This document shows, one piece after another, positions 24,179-31,974 of a stretch of DNA of 44,250 nt. The translations under genes were made by a program, and so were the position numbers. The stretch comes from Nevskia sp035651715 (GTDB taxonomy: Bacteria; Pseudomonadota; Gammaproteobacteria; Nevskiales; Nevskiaceae), in NCBI GenBank assembly GCA_035651715.1, contig DASRFD010000149.1, positions 1 through 44,250 on the forward strand. Reading direction: 5' to 3'. Positions within the stretch are counted from its first letter, which is position 1; each line of letters opens with the position of its first letter. A model generated the notes under the pieces. That model saw nothing but the letters and a program-made list of their open reading frames with translations. It did no database searches and had not been told where the DNA came from.

Positions 24179-24638
24179 GAGGGCCTCGATCGAAAAACTC
24201 TTCTGCGCTCGCCCGCAGCCATGGAATCAGGGGCTTAGAGGGCTTTGCTTCGATCAGTATTCTTACGCGCTTTCCATCGAAGCTGCAGAGCCCGACACCG
24301 TACGCCTCGAATACCGGGAGATGTTTGGCCGCGGCCGCGGCCTTGCCGGCCGGCATCACCACGTAGGCAACCCCGGCAAAGACGGTATTTCTGTACGCCT
24401 GATGGGCAGCCCTGCGCCAATCTGAAAGCTTGGCTTCAAAGGCGATCAGCCGCCCCTCAGAATCGCGTGCCAGGACGTCTGTGACCCCGTTTCGATAGTC
24501 CCACTCCCGGGTAAATTCGACGGCTCCCCAGGGGGTATGAGCGTGTGCCAGATGATCCGCGAAACTGTCCACCATCTCGTCTTCCGACGAGAAGCCGGGG
24601 CGCTCTGCGCGCCGGTTCAATTGCACGGCAGTGGACAT
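24105..24638 (-). CDS. PD-(D/E)xK nuclease-like protein
   Basis: A 177-residue protein from ATG at 24638; longer in-frame starts run into the operator. The sequence fits a restriction-endonuclease-like fold: GVTDVLARD with D54, then LIAFEAKLSDW with E68 and K70, an acidic residue pair near 19-21 on the first helix and the following AHQAYRNTVFAGVAYVVMP strand-helix. This E-x-K arrangement occurs in DNA-cleaving and DNA-binding members of the superfamily, including defence and toxin proteins. The C-terminal 30 residues (GGLGKGRSGG) look disordered and overlap the kinase gene. It is the first gene of the operon. Nuclease activity is inferred from motif spacing only. Confidence 0.7.
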   Translation of the reverse strand: MSTAVQLNRRAERPGFSSEDEMVDSFADHLAHAHTPWGAVEFTREWDYRNGVTDVLARDSEGRLIAFEAKLSDWRRAAHQAYRNTVFAGVAYVVMPAGKAAAAAKHLPVFEAYGVGLCSFDGKRVRILIEAKPSKPLIPWLRASAEEFFDRGPRDHSGGLGKGRSGGLFETEGHASA

Positions 24639-24642
24639 GATG

Positions 24643-24667
24643 TCGAATTTAATACTATAAAATTCGA
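24643..24667. promoter_or_regulatory. Inverted repeat in the divergent promoter of the kinase operon
   Basis: TCGAATTT (24643-24650) and AAATTCGA (24660-24667) are exact inverted copies separated by nine bases that contain AATACTATA. The site lies between the nuclease-like start at 24638 and the small regulator gene on the other strand, and overlaps TATAAAAT, a likely -10 element. An 8-bp dyad of this kind suits a dimeric or tetrameric ribbon-helix-helix repressor such as the one encoded next to it. Confidence 0.7.
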
Positions 24668-24694
24668 GATGCAATGACCAGGACATCAGGGCAT

Positions 24695-24910
24695 ATGGCC
24701 GGACGCAAGCCAACCTCCGACAACACCCGCTTGGTGCAGCTCACCCTGCCCACCCAGGTGGACGACGCTATTGAGAAACTGGTTGGCGTCGGCTTCTACG
24801 GCCGATCCAAGTCGGAGGTGGTCGTCACGCTCTTATCGCGTGAGTTCGAGCGGATCGCCAAAGACCGCCTTGTAGACGAACTCGCAGGTCTGGCCAAACG
24901 AGGCCGATAG
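24695..24910 (+). CDS. Small ribbon-helix-helix-like regulator divergent to the kinase operon
   Basis: I prefer ATG at 24695, giving 71 residues, because an upstream ATG at 24674 would leave almost no leader after the -10 element; the longer form has 78 residues. The pattern is a beta strand (TRLVQLTLP) followed by two helices (VDDAIEKLVGVG and SKSEVVVTLLSREFERI), typical of RHH DNA-binding proteins. The C-terminus is basic (LAKRGR). With the dyad just upstream it probably represses itself and the divergent nuclease/kinase operon, setting the threshold for that system. It shares no strand with the operon, so it acts as a separate control gene. Confidence 0.75.
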   Translation: MAGRKPTSDNTRLVQLTLPTQVDDAIEKLVGVGFYGRSKSEVVVTLLSREFERIAKDRLVDELAGLAKRGR

Positions 24911-25234
24911 GTTTGATCCCTCTGAGCTTTTTCGCATTTGGGGCCTTGGTATCTAGTGCGCGACGCCGTCCCTTCGGCACAACCTTGGTGCGTTCTCCGG
25001 AACAACCCGTGACTACCCTCCGGGCCAAGCTGCGATCAAGGGGAGCTACATACGGGCCGATGCGAGAACGAAAGCTTACGAACGGCTGTGGAGGAAAAGG
25101 TCAAAATCAAACGTAGACCAGAATTCCTGACCGGGCGCTGGACTCAGATTGGTCTCAATTAGGTCTCAGCGCGATTTGAACCGAATCTTCAGTTTCGGAG
25201 CAGCTTCGTTAGCTACTGAAAGAGAAGGGGAAAC
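24911..25234. other. Junction between accessory region and tRNA-Arg
   Basis: About 320 bases without a convincing gene. It includes GGTCTCA twice (in the stretch near 25149-25168), AT-rich segments and short purine-rich tracts leading to the tRNA 3' end at 25235. If the accessory DNA integrated at the tRNA, this would be its right end, or attachment-site flank. I looked for another copy of the tRNA 3' end elsewhere in the window and did not see one by eye, so the other attachment site may lie beyond the left edge or be diverged. Confidence 0.45.
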
Positions 25235-25311
25235 TGGTGCGCCCGACTGGATTCGAACCAGTGACCCCTGCCTTCGGAGGGCAGTACTCTATCCAGCTGA
25301 GCTACGGGCGC
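25235..25311 (-). tRNA. tRNA-Arg (anticodon CCG), CCA encoded
   Basis: The minus strand reads a complete 77-base tRNA: acceptor stem GCGCCCG pairing with CGGGCGC, discriminator A then encoded CCA (25235-25237), D-arm with AGCTCAGCTGGATAGAG, an anticodon stem-loop with loop CTCCGAA (anticodon CCG, arginine) and T-arm with GGTTCGAATCC. The 3' end faces the accessory region on the left, the usual arrangement when an island integrates into a tRNA 3' end. Downstream neighbours to the right are chromosomal envelope genes. Open frames across it on both strands are shadows. Confidence 0.97.
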
Positions 25312-25519
25312 GTGCGGGAATGGCCGCGCAAGGATACCCGCGAACGGCGGTGCGGACAACGAATCCGGGTCCGCCGCCGCCCCGTCCGCTCCCGGAAGCC
25401 GCGGCGCGGCCCAACTGTGACGGCCCCGTACCGGCCCAGCTGTACACCGGCCGCCGGGAACCTTTGCGCTATGATGCGCCCCCTCTTTTCGCGCCGGCGC
25501 AGCCGGCACGGATGCGGTC

Positions 25520-26443
25520 ATGAATCGCAGCTTCTACCAGGGCTTCTGGGCGGTATTCGGCGCCTTCGTCATCTGGGGCCTGTTTCCCCTCTACTGGCAT
25601 CAGCTGCGCGAGGTCCCGGCGCTGCAGATCGTCGCCCACCGCGTGGTCTGGTGCGGGGCTTTCGTCGGCGGCTGGCTGCTGCTGCGCAACGGCACCGGCT
25701 GGCTGCTCCAGGCCCTGCGCCAGCCGCGCGCGCCGCTGATGCTGGCCTGCAGCAGCATCCTGATCAGCCTCAACTGGGGCCTCTACATCTGGGCCGTGAA
25801 CAACGGCCACGTGGTCGAATCGAGCCTCGGCTATTTCATCAACCCCCTGGTCAACGTGCTGCTCGGCGTGGTGGTGCTCCACGAAAAGCTCAACACGGCG
25901 CAGCGCCTGGCCGTGGCCTGCGCCGCCGCCGGCGTGGCCTGGCTGACCTGGCAGCTCGGCGCGCTGCCGTGGATCGCGCTGGCCCTGGCCCTGTCCTTCG
26001 GCAGCTACGGCCTGATCCGCAAGATCGCGGCGGTCGAGGCGATCCCGGGCCTCGGCGTGGAGAGCGTGTTCCTGTTCCTGCCGGCGCTGGCCTACCTGCT
26101 GTGGACCCATCAGGCCGGCGCGGGCGCCTTCGGCCATCTGCCGGCGGCGCAGAACCTGATGCTGGTCGCCGGCGGCGCGATGACCGCGATCCCGCTGATC
26201 TGGTTCGCCTACGGCGCGCGCCGCATCCCCTATTCGCTGGTCGGCATCATCCAGTACGTGGGGCCGACGCTGCAGCTGCTGACCGGCGTGTTCCTGTTCG
26301 GCGAGAGCTTCACCCCCACCCAGGCCGTCGGCTTCGGCCTGATCTGGGCGGCCCTGGCGATCTATGCCGCCGACGGCTTGTGGCGCAGCCGTTCGCGCGC
26401 GCCGGCGCCGATGGCCCCGGCGGCGGCGGCCGAGACCAAGTAG
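25520..26443 (+). CDS. rarD: EamA-family transporter RarD
   Basis: A 307-residue protein from ATG at 25520. It has about ten hydrophobic helices in the EamA (drug/metabolite transporter) fold and the RarD signature: an early WGLFPLYW stretch, SLNWGLYIWAVNNGHVVE, SLGYFINPLVNVLLG and GIIQYVGPTLQLL. RarD was named for chloramphenicol sensitivity but its physiological substrate is unknown; relatives export metabolites across the inner membrane. It is the first chromosomal gene to the right of the tRNA and converges with waaA 20 bases later, with no clear terminator between them. The length is typical of the family. Confidence 0.92.
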   Translation: MNRSFYQGFWAVFGAFVIWGLFPLYWHQLREVPALQIVAHRVVWCGAFVGGWLLLRNGTGWLLQALRQPRAPLMLACSSILISLNWGLYIWAVNNGHVVESSLGYFINPLVNVLLGVVVLHEKLNTAQRLAVACAAAGVAWLTWQLGALPWIALALALSFGSYGLIRKIAAVEAIPGLGVESVFLFLPALAYLLWTHQAGAGAFGHLPAAQNLMLVAGGAMTAIPLIWFAYGARRIPYSLVGIIQYVGPTLQLLTGVFLFGESFTPTQAVGFGLIWAALAIYAADGLWRSRSRAPAPMAPAAAAETK

Positions 26444-26462
26444 GCCGGCAAGTAGACCGGGC

Positions 26463-27710
26463 TCAGCGGTTGCGTTCGAGCAGCGCCAGCACGCGCTGCA
26501 GGGCGCCGCGATTGGCTTCGACCGCGGCCCTGCCGGCGGCGCCCATGCGGTCGCGCCGCACCGGGTCGTCCAGCAGCCGCAGCAGCGCCGGCGCCAGCCC
26601 GGCGGTCGCGATTTCCTCCGCCGCTTCGTGCTGCAGCAGCAGCTCGCGCGCCGCGACGAAGTTGTGCATGTGGGGGCCGAACAGCACCGGCAGGCCCAGC
26701 GCCGCGGGCTCCAGCACGTTGTGGCCTCCCACCGGCGCCAGGCTGCCGCCGACGAAGGCGACGTCGGCCGCGGCGAAGTAGGCATACATCTCGCCCATGC
26801 TGTCGCCGAGCAGCACCTGGGCCTGCGCGTCCGGCGCGCCGGCGCTGCGCCGCGCCGCACGCAGGCCGCTGCGCCCGATCAGCCTGGCCACCTCGTCGAA
26901 GCGCTGCGGATGGCGCGGCACCAGGATCAGTGCGCAGCCCGGCAGGCGGCGCAGCAGCTCGCCGTGCGCCTCCAGCGCGGCCTGCTCCTCGCCTTCATGG
27001 GTGCTCGCGGCGATCCATACCGGGCGCGCCGCGCCGAGCTGCTGGCGGAAGCCGCGGCCGCGCTGCAGCTGCTCCTCCGGCACGCTCATGTCGAACTTGA
27101 TGTTGCCCATCACGCTGACCCGCGGCGCGCCCAGCTGGCGGAAGCGCTGCGCATCGGCCTCGCTCTGCGCCGCCACCTCGGTGCAGTCCGCCAGCACGCC
27201 GCCGATGGAGCGGCGCAGGCGGCCGTAGCCGCGGAACGAGCGGGGCGACAGGCGCGCGTTGACCACGAACAGCGGCAGGCCGCGGCGGCGCACGGCGCGG
27301 AACAGCGTCGGCCACAGCTCGGTTTCCATGATCACGACCTGGCGCGGCCGCGCGCGGTCCAGGAAACGCGCCACCGCGCCGGGCAGGTCGTAAGGCGCGT
27401 AGCTGTGGCGCACGCGCCCGCCCAGCGCGGCGCTGACCCGCGCCGAGCCGGTCGGCGTGGTGGTGGTGACCCAGACGCGGCCTTCGCCGTGCTGCCTGAT
27501 CAGGGCCTCGATCAGCGGCAGCGCCGCCAGGCTCTCGCCGACCGACACCGCATGGACCCATACCGCCACCCCACCGGGCGCGGGCGGCACCCGGCCGAAG
27601 CGCTCGCCGATGCGCTGGCGGTACTCGGGCTGCAGGCGGCTCTTCCACAGCAGGCGCAGCAGCACCAGGGGCGTGATCAGGTGCAGCAGCAGGACGTAGA
27701 GCGCGCGCAT
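26463..27710 (-). CDS. waaA: 3-deoxy-D-manno-octulosonic acid (Kdo) transferase
   Basis: A 415-residue protein read from ATG at 27710; an in-frame start at 27752 would reach almost to the divergent acyltransferase start. The N-terminus is a membrane anchor (MRALYVLLLHLITPLVLLRLL). Family motifs follow: VWVHAVSVGE with the catalytic glutamate, TTTTPTGSA, APYDLPGAVARFL, METELWP, then in the C-terminal domain GGSLAPVGGHNVLEPAA. WaaA adds Kdo from CMP-Kdo to lipid IVA at the inner membrane, an essential step of LPS synthesis. It diverges from the late acyltransferase gene, which acts on the product, so the two steps are neighbours. Confidence 0.95.
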   Translation of the reverse strand: MRALYVLLLHLITPLVLLRLLWKSRLQPEYRQRIGERFGRVPPAPGGVAVWVHAVSVGESLAALPLIEALIRQHGEGRVWVTTTTPTGSARVSAALGGRVRHSYAPYDLPGAVARFLDRARPRQVVIMETELWPTLFRAVRRRGLPLFVVNARLSPRSFRGYGRLRRSIGGVLADCTEVAAQSEADAQRFRQLGAPRVSVMGNIKFDMSVPEEQLQRGRGFRQQLGAARPVWIAASTHEGEEQAALEAHGELLRRLPGCALILVPRHPQRFDEVARLIGRSGLRAARRSAGAPDAQAQVLLGDSMGEMYAYFAAADVAFVGGSLAPVGGHNVLEPAALGLPVLFGPHMHNFVAARELLLQHEAAEEIATAGLAPALLRLLDDPVRRDRMGAAGRAAVEANRGALQRVLALLERNR

Positions 27711-27754
27711 CGCGCAAAGCCTAGAGGTTTCGCCGCAACGGGTAAAATGCACGG

Positions 27755-28684
27755 ATGCCCGAATTGAACCCCGCCCCGCTGCCGCGCGCGCTGCTGCGGG
27801 TCCGCTACTGGCCGGCCTGGATCGGTTTGGGCCTGCTGTGGCTGCTGGCCTTCCTGCCGATGCCGCTGCTGCGCGGCATCGGCGCCGCCCTCGGCGAGCT
27901 GTTCCACCTGCTGGTGCCGAGCCGGCGCCGCATCGTGCGGATCAATCTGCGCCTGTGCTTCCCGGAGCTGGACGAGAAGGCGCGGCGGCGCCTGGCGCGC
28001 GCGCATTTCCGCGCGCTGGGCGCCGGCTTCCTCGAGATCCCGCTGGCCTGGTTCGCCTCGGACGCCCGCTTGCGGCGCTCGGTCGAGTTCGTCGGCGCCG
28101 AGCACCTGCGCGCGGCGCAGGCCGACGGCAGCGGCGTGCTGCTGCTGACCGGGCACTTCACCACCATGGAGCTGGGCTGCCGCCTGGTGCACCTGGCCGG
28201 CTTTCCCTTCCACGGCATGTACCGGCGCGCCGACAACGCGTTCGCCGACTACTGGATGTGCCGCCTGCGCGAGGCGCGGCTGGGCCTGCCGATGGTGCCG
28301 AAAGAGGACCTGAAGCGGATCGTGAAACTGCTGCGGCGCGGCGGCCGTGTCTGGTACGGCCCGGACCAGACCATCGAGGCGGCCAACGCCACCTTCGTGC
28401 CGTTCTTCGGCGAGCCGGTGCTGACCCTGACCGCGACCTCGCGCCTGGCCGAAATGGGCCGGGCGAAGGTGGTGCCGTACTTCCCGCAGCGCCACGGCGG
28501 CCGCTATCGCGTGGTGTTCGGGCCGGCGCTGGACCATTTCCCCTGCGGCGACGACAGCGCCGACGCGGCGCGCGTCAACCGGCTGCTGGAGGACGCCATC
28601 CGCGAGGTGCCGGAGCAGTACTTCTGGGTGCACCGCCGCTTCAAGGACGGGCCGCCGGGACGCCGCGACCCTTACGCGCGCTAG
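27755..28684 (+). CDS. lpxL: Lipid A biosynthesis acyltransferase (LpxL/HtrB-like)
   Basis: A 309-residue protein from ATG at 27755. A hydrophobic anchor near residues 20-40 precedes the acyltransferase core: LLLTGHFTTMELG with the HX4E motif H134 and E139, and GMYRRADNA and VWYGPDQ, typical of LpxL/LpxM proteins. It transfers an acyl chain from acyl-ACP to the Kdo2-lipid A precursor on the cytoplasmic face of the inner membrane. It diverges from waaA, whose product is its substrate, and is followed 18 bases later by a glycosyltransferase. The sequence cannot decide between LpxL, LpxM and LpxP; LpxL/HtrB is the default name. Confidence 0.88.
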   Translation: MPELNPAPLPRALLRVRYWPAWIGLGLLWLLAFLPMPLLRGIGAALGELFHLLVPSRRRIVRINLRLCFPELDEKARRRLARAHFRALGAGFLEIPLAWFASDARLRRSVEFVGAEHLRAAQADGSGVLLLTGHFTTMELGCRLVHLAGFPFHGMYRRADNAFADYWMCRLREARLGLPMVPKEDLKRIVKLLRRGGRVWYGPDQTIEAANATFVPFFGEPVLTLTATSRLAEMGRAKVVPYFPQRHGGRYRVVFGPALDHFPCGDDSADAARVNRLLEDAIREVPEQYFWVHRRFKDGPPGRRDPYAR

Positions 28685-28702
28685 GCGATACACTCCGCGT
28701 CC

Positions 28703-29800
28703 ATGCGCATCATCCAGGTCAATTCCCATTTCCACGGCGGCGGCGTCGACACGCAGACGCTGGAGCTGTGCGGCGGCCTGATCGAACAGGGCCACGAGGT
28801 GATGCTGGCGGTCAACCCCGACGGCCGCTGGGTGCCGCGCGCGCAGGCGGTGCCGGGCCTGCGCATCGAGTTCATCGAAGGCGGCAAGCTGCACTGGGGC
28901 CTGCGCCTGCGGCGCCTGGCGGAGCGCTTCGACGCGCAGGTGCTGCACGGCCACCACGGCCGCGACTACTGGACCACCGGGCTCGGCGCCCGGCTCGCCG
29001 CCAACAAGCCGCAGGCGGTGCTGACCCGCCACCTGATCACGCCGCTGAGCTCGACCAGCGCGCGCTGGCTGCTGTGGCTGGGGCACGTCACCGCGGTGTC
29101 CAAGGCGGTGGAGCAGAACATGCGGCGCGAGCTGAAGGGCGACCTGTCGCGCCTGCACCTGGTCTATTCCGGCATCGACCTGCGGCGCTTCCGTCCCGAC
29201 GCGGCGCTGCGGGCCAGCGCGCGCGCCGCGCACGGCTGGAACGAGAGCCAGGTGCTCTACGCGGTGATCGGCGGCGCCGGCCTGCCCGACGGCAAGGGCC
29301 AGCGCGAATTCGTCGAAGCCGGGGCGCGGCTGATCCGCGAATTCCCGCAGGTGAAGCTGCTGCTGGTCGGCGAGGGCGACCTGATCCCGGTGCTGCAGCG
29401 GCGCATCGCCGAGCTGGGACTGGAGCAGTCGATCCTCTGCGTCGGCTTCACCGACGAGGTCGAGCGCGTCACGGCGATGATCGACGTGCTGGTGCACCCG
29501 GCGGTGGGCACCGAGGCGCTCGGCCTGGTGATCTGGGAGGGCATGGCGGCGGCGCATCCGGTGATCGCCTCGCGCCTGGGCGGCATCCCCGAAACCTTCG
29601 TCGAGCCGGACCACGGCCGCCTGGTGGCGCCGCGCAGCGTCGACGAGCTGCACGCGGCGATGCGCCTCTACGCCGCCGACCGCGAACTGCGCGAACGCAG
29701 CGGCGCCGCCGCGCGCCAATGGCTGATCGCCAACGACTACACCCGCGCCGGCCAGGCGCGGCGGTTCGCCGAGCTGTACCAGCAGATCCAGCCCCGCTGA
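28703..29800 (+). CDS. Glycosyltransferase family 4 (LPS core)
   Basis: A 365-residue protein from ATG at 28703. It has the GT-B layout: an N-terminal domain with MRIIQVNSHFHGGGVDTQTL, a mid domain with TAVSKAVEQNM and VYSGIDLRRF, and a C-terminal nucleotide-binding domain with KLLLVGEGDL, the EALGLVIWE glutamate motif and SRLGGIPE. Such enzymes add hexoses to the LPS core or other surface glycans from UDP- or GDP-sugars. It follows the acyltransferase closely and ends 2 bases before the convergent end of a GT9 gene, so it is in the LPS core block. The donor sugar is not readable. Confidence 0.88.
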   Translation: MRIIQVNSHFHGGGVDTQTLELCGGLIEQGHEVMLAVNPDGRWVPRAQAVPGLRIEFIEGGKLHWGLRLRRLAERFDAQVLHGHHGRDYWTTGLGARLAANKPQAVLTRHLITPLSSTSARWLLWLGHVTAVSKAVEQNMRRELKGDLSRLHLVYSGIDLRRFRPDAALRASARAAHGWNESQVLYAVIGGAGLPDGKGQREFVEAGARLIREFPQVKLLLVGEGDLIPVLQRRIAELGLEQSILCVGFTDEVERVTAMIDVLVHPAVGTEALGLVIWEGMAAAHPVIASRLGGIPETFVEPDHGRLVAPRSVDELHAAMRLYAADRELRERSGAAARQWLIANDYTRAGQARRFAELYQQIQPR

Positions 29801-29801
29801 T

Positions 29802-30818
29802 TCAGGCCGGACGCGGATAGCGGCGCATCTGATCCAGCAACGCCTGCCCCACGCGCGCCGGCGCGATGCCATCCATGCCGCCGGGGCCGTCGGCCTGCAG
29901 CGGTTCCAGCCAGGGCACGTAGCGCATCGGCGGCGAGATGCCGAACAGGCCGATGGTCGGCAGCTGGTGCGCCACCGCCAGGTGCAGGGCGAGGCTGTCG
30001 TTGCTGACGCAGCCCTGGCAGAGCGCCATCAGGGCGCTGCCGACGCGCAGGTCCAGATCCAGGGCGGTGATGTCGAGCAGGCGCACCGGGGCGGCGCAGA
30101 GCCGGCGGATGCCGGCGGCCAGCTCCGCCACATCCGCGGCGCCGAACAGGAGGAAGGAATATCCCGGGTCGCGCGCGGCGAGGTGGCCGATCAGCTCGGC
30201 GCAGCGCGCGGCGGAATAGCGGCGCGCCGGCACCGAGGCGCCCAGCCCCAGCGCGATCAGGCGCGGATGGCCCTGGGCCAGCTCGCGCGCCCGCGCCCGC
30301 GCCTCGGCGCCGTCGAACAGCGAGGGATAGAGGGCCGCGGCCGGATAGCCATGGCGGGCGAACAGCTGCGGCAGCCAGACGTGCGTGTCGGGATGGGTGA
30401 CGCCGCGCTTCTGCACCAGCACGCTGCGGGTGAACAGCCAGCCGTTGTAGAACTGGTGGCGGCGCGCGAAGCCGATGCGTTGCGGCACGCGCGCGCGCCA
30501 GGCGGCCAGCGCGGCGTAGGTCTTGAAGTTGAAGAAGAACAGCGATTCCAGGCCCAGCCCGTGCAGCAGCGACTGCATGCGCCGCCCGCGGCTGCGCTTG
30601 TCGCCGTCCTGCTCGATGTCGCGGACCGACACCACCCGCTCGATGTAGGGCTGGGCCTCGAACAGGCGGTTCACCGCCTGCGGCAGCGGGTTGATCAGGA
30701 TCAGGGGCCGGCCGAGGTGCTGCGACAGCGCGCGCATGAAGCCCAGGTGCAGCACCGAGTCGCCGATGTTGCCCGAGATGTAGACCGCCGCCGGGCCGGC
30801 GGCCTGCGGCGCAGCCAT
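29802..30818 (-). CDS. Glycosyltransferase family 9 (heptosyltransferase-like)
   Basis: A 338-residue protein read from ATG at 30818, whose codon overlaps the stop of the preceding gene (TGATG). The frame stays open far beyond, but that is shadow sequence across the neighbour. GT9 features: AVYISGNIGDSVLHLGFMRAL at the N-terminus, LIALGLGASVPARRYSA before the donor-binding region, and GCVSNDSLALHLAVAHQLPTIGLFG, the family's conserved C-terminal block. GT9 enzymes add ADP-heptose or hexosamines to the LPS inner core. It follows another GT9 gene as a coupled pair. Which core residue it extends cannot be told. Confidence 0.85.
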   Translation of the reverse strand: MAAPQAAGPAAVYISGNIGDSVLHLGFMRALSQHLGRPLILINPLPQAVNRLFEAQPYIERVVSVRDIEQDGDKRSRGRRMQSLLHGLGLESLFFFNFKTYAALAAWRARVPQRIGFARRHQFYNGWLFTRSVLVQKRGVTHPDTHVWLPQLFARHGYPAAALYPSLFDGAEARARARELAQGHPRLIALGLGASVPARRYSAARCAELIGHLAARDPGYSFLLFGAADVAELAAGIRRLCAAPVRLLDITALDLDLRVGSALMALCQGCVSNDSLALHLAVAHQLPTIGLFGISPPMRYVPWLEPLQADGPGGMDGIAPARVGQALLDQMRRYPRPA

Positions 30819-31900
30819 CAGGCGCGGGCCGGCGCGGCGGCGAGCAGCTCCAGCGCCGCCTGGCACAGCGCCTCGGCCGCGATGTCGGTGAGGCCGCTGT
30901 TGTGGCCGAGCAGCACGCGGTGCGGCGGCGGCGGCATGTATTCGCGGTTGTCGTGCTTGACCAGGAACCAGCTGACCGAGGGCGTGCCCATCATCCAGGC
31001 CAGGTGCAGCGGCCCGGTGTCGCCGGACAGGTGCAGCGCGGCGCCGCCGATCACCGCGCTGAGCTGCACCACGTCGAGCGTGCCGGTGTGGACGAGCCAG
31101 GGCCGGAAGCCGAGCCGGCCGAGGATGTCGTCCATGCGCGCGCGCTCGCGCTCGTTGCCCATGCCGCTCAGCACCAGGCGGTACTGCGGCAGTCGCGCGT
31201 GCAGCTGCTCCAGCAGCGCGGCCAGCTGTTCCACCGGCAGCTGGCGGCTGTCGTCGGTGGTGTTGGGGCTGACGTGGATATAGCTGCCGCGGTCCGCCGC
31301 GGCGATGCCGGTGCCGTCCAGTGCCTGCGGCGGCAGCTCGACGTGGAACCCCGCCTCGCCGGCGAAGCCGGCCTGGGCCAGGCAGCCGAGCCACTGCCGG
31401 TACATCGGCTCGTGGTCGTAGCGGAAATCCATCGCCTCGTGCTGCAGCAGGCGCCAGCCGGCCTTCTTGTCCCAGTAGGGACGGCGCCCGATGCGCTGGC
31501 GCACGCCGGCGGCCCAGGCCAGCACGCAGCCGTGGTTGGTGCCGGGCAGGTTGATCGAGACGTCGTAGCCGCTGCGGCGCAGCCGCAGGATCAGCCGCAG
31601 CTCGCTCATGGTCAGGCCGGACTTGCGGCTGGCGTAGGCGATGCGGTGGTCGATCCAGGGCAGCAGGCCGAGCAGGCCGATGGCGGCGCCGGGGCTGAGC
31701 ACGTCGAGCTGCGCCTGCGGGTAGGCCTGGCGGATCGACCACAGCGCCGGGAAGCTGTGCACGATGTCGCCGAGGCCGCCCCACAGCAGCACCAGCACCT
31801 TGCGCGCGCTGGCGGTGCGCCGCGCGAAGTCCGGCGTGGCGCGGCGGTAGCGCAGGCCGGGACGCGGCGGCATGGTCAAGGCGGTTTCGCTGCTGTGCAT
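30818..31900 (-). CDS. Glycosyltransferase family 9 (heptosyltransferase-like)
   Basis: A 360-residue protein from ATG at 31900 (an in-frame ATG at 31873 is possible). It has VLVLLWGGLGDIVHSFPALW near residues 34-53, the GT9 phosphate-loop region, then SYIHVSPNTTDDSRQLPV and GAALHLSGDTGPLHLAWMMGTPSVSWF, the conserved donor-site block. Family members transfer heptose or other sugars to the LPS core on the inner face of the inner membrane. It is translationally coupled to the following GT9 gene. The ending RVLLGHNSGLTDIAAEALC is less usual. Acceptor and donor are unknown. Confidence 0.87.
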   Translation of the reverse strand: MHSSETALTMPPRPGLRYRRATPDFARRTASARKVLVLLWGGLGDIVHSFPALWSIRQAYPQAQLDVLSPGAAIGLLGLLPWIDHRIAYASRKSGLTMSELRLILRLRRSGYDVSINLPGTNHGCVLAWAAGVRQRIGRRPYWDKKAGWRLLQHEAMDFRYDHEPMYRQWLGCLAQAGFAGEAGFHVELPPQALDGTGIAAADRGSYIHVSPNTTDDSRQLPVEQLAALLEQLHARLPQYRLVLSGMGNERERARMDDILGRLGFRPWLVHTGTLDVVQLSAVIGGAALHLSGDTGPLHLAWMMGTPSVSWFLVKHDNREYMPPPPHRVLLGHNSGLTDIAAEALCQAALELLAAAPARA

Positions 31901-31974
31901 GGTCGCGGCGGAGCCCGCCCCCGGAAGGAATCTGCGCCGTATTATTCCACGCGCCGTCGCTGCTATGCTGCGGC

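Noticed and set aside
25213..25521. Minus-strand 102-residue ORF containing VAQLDRVLPSEGRGHWFESS
   Set aside because: This is the well-known translated shadow of a tRNA gene, here tRNA-Arg.
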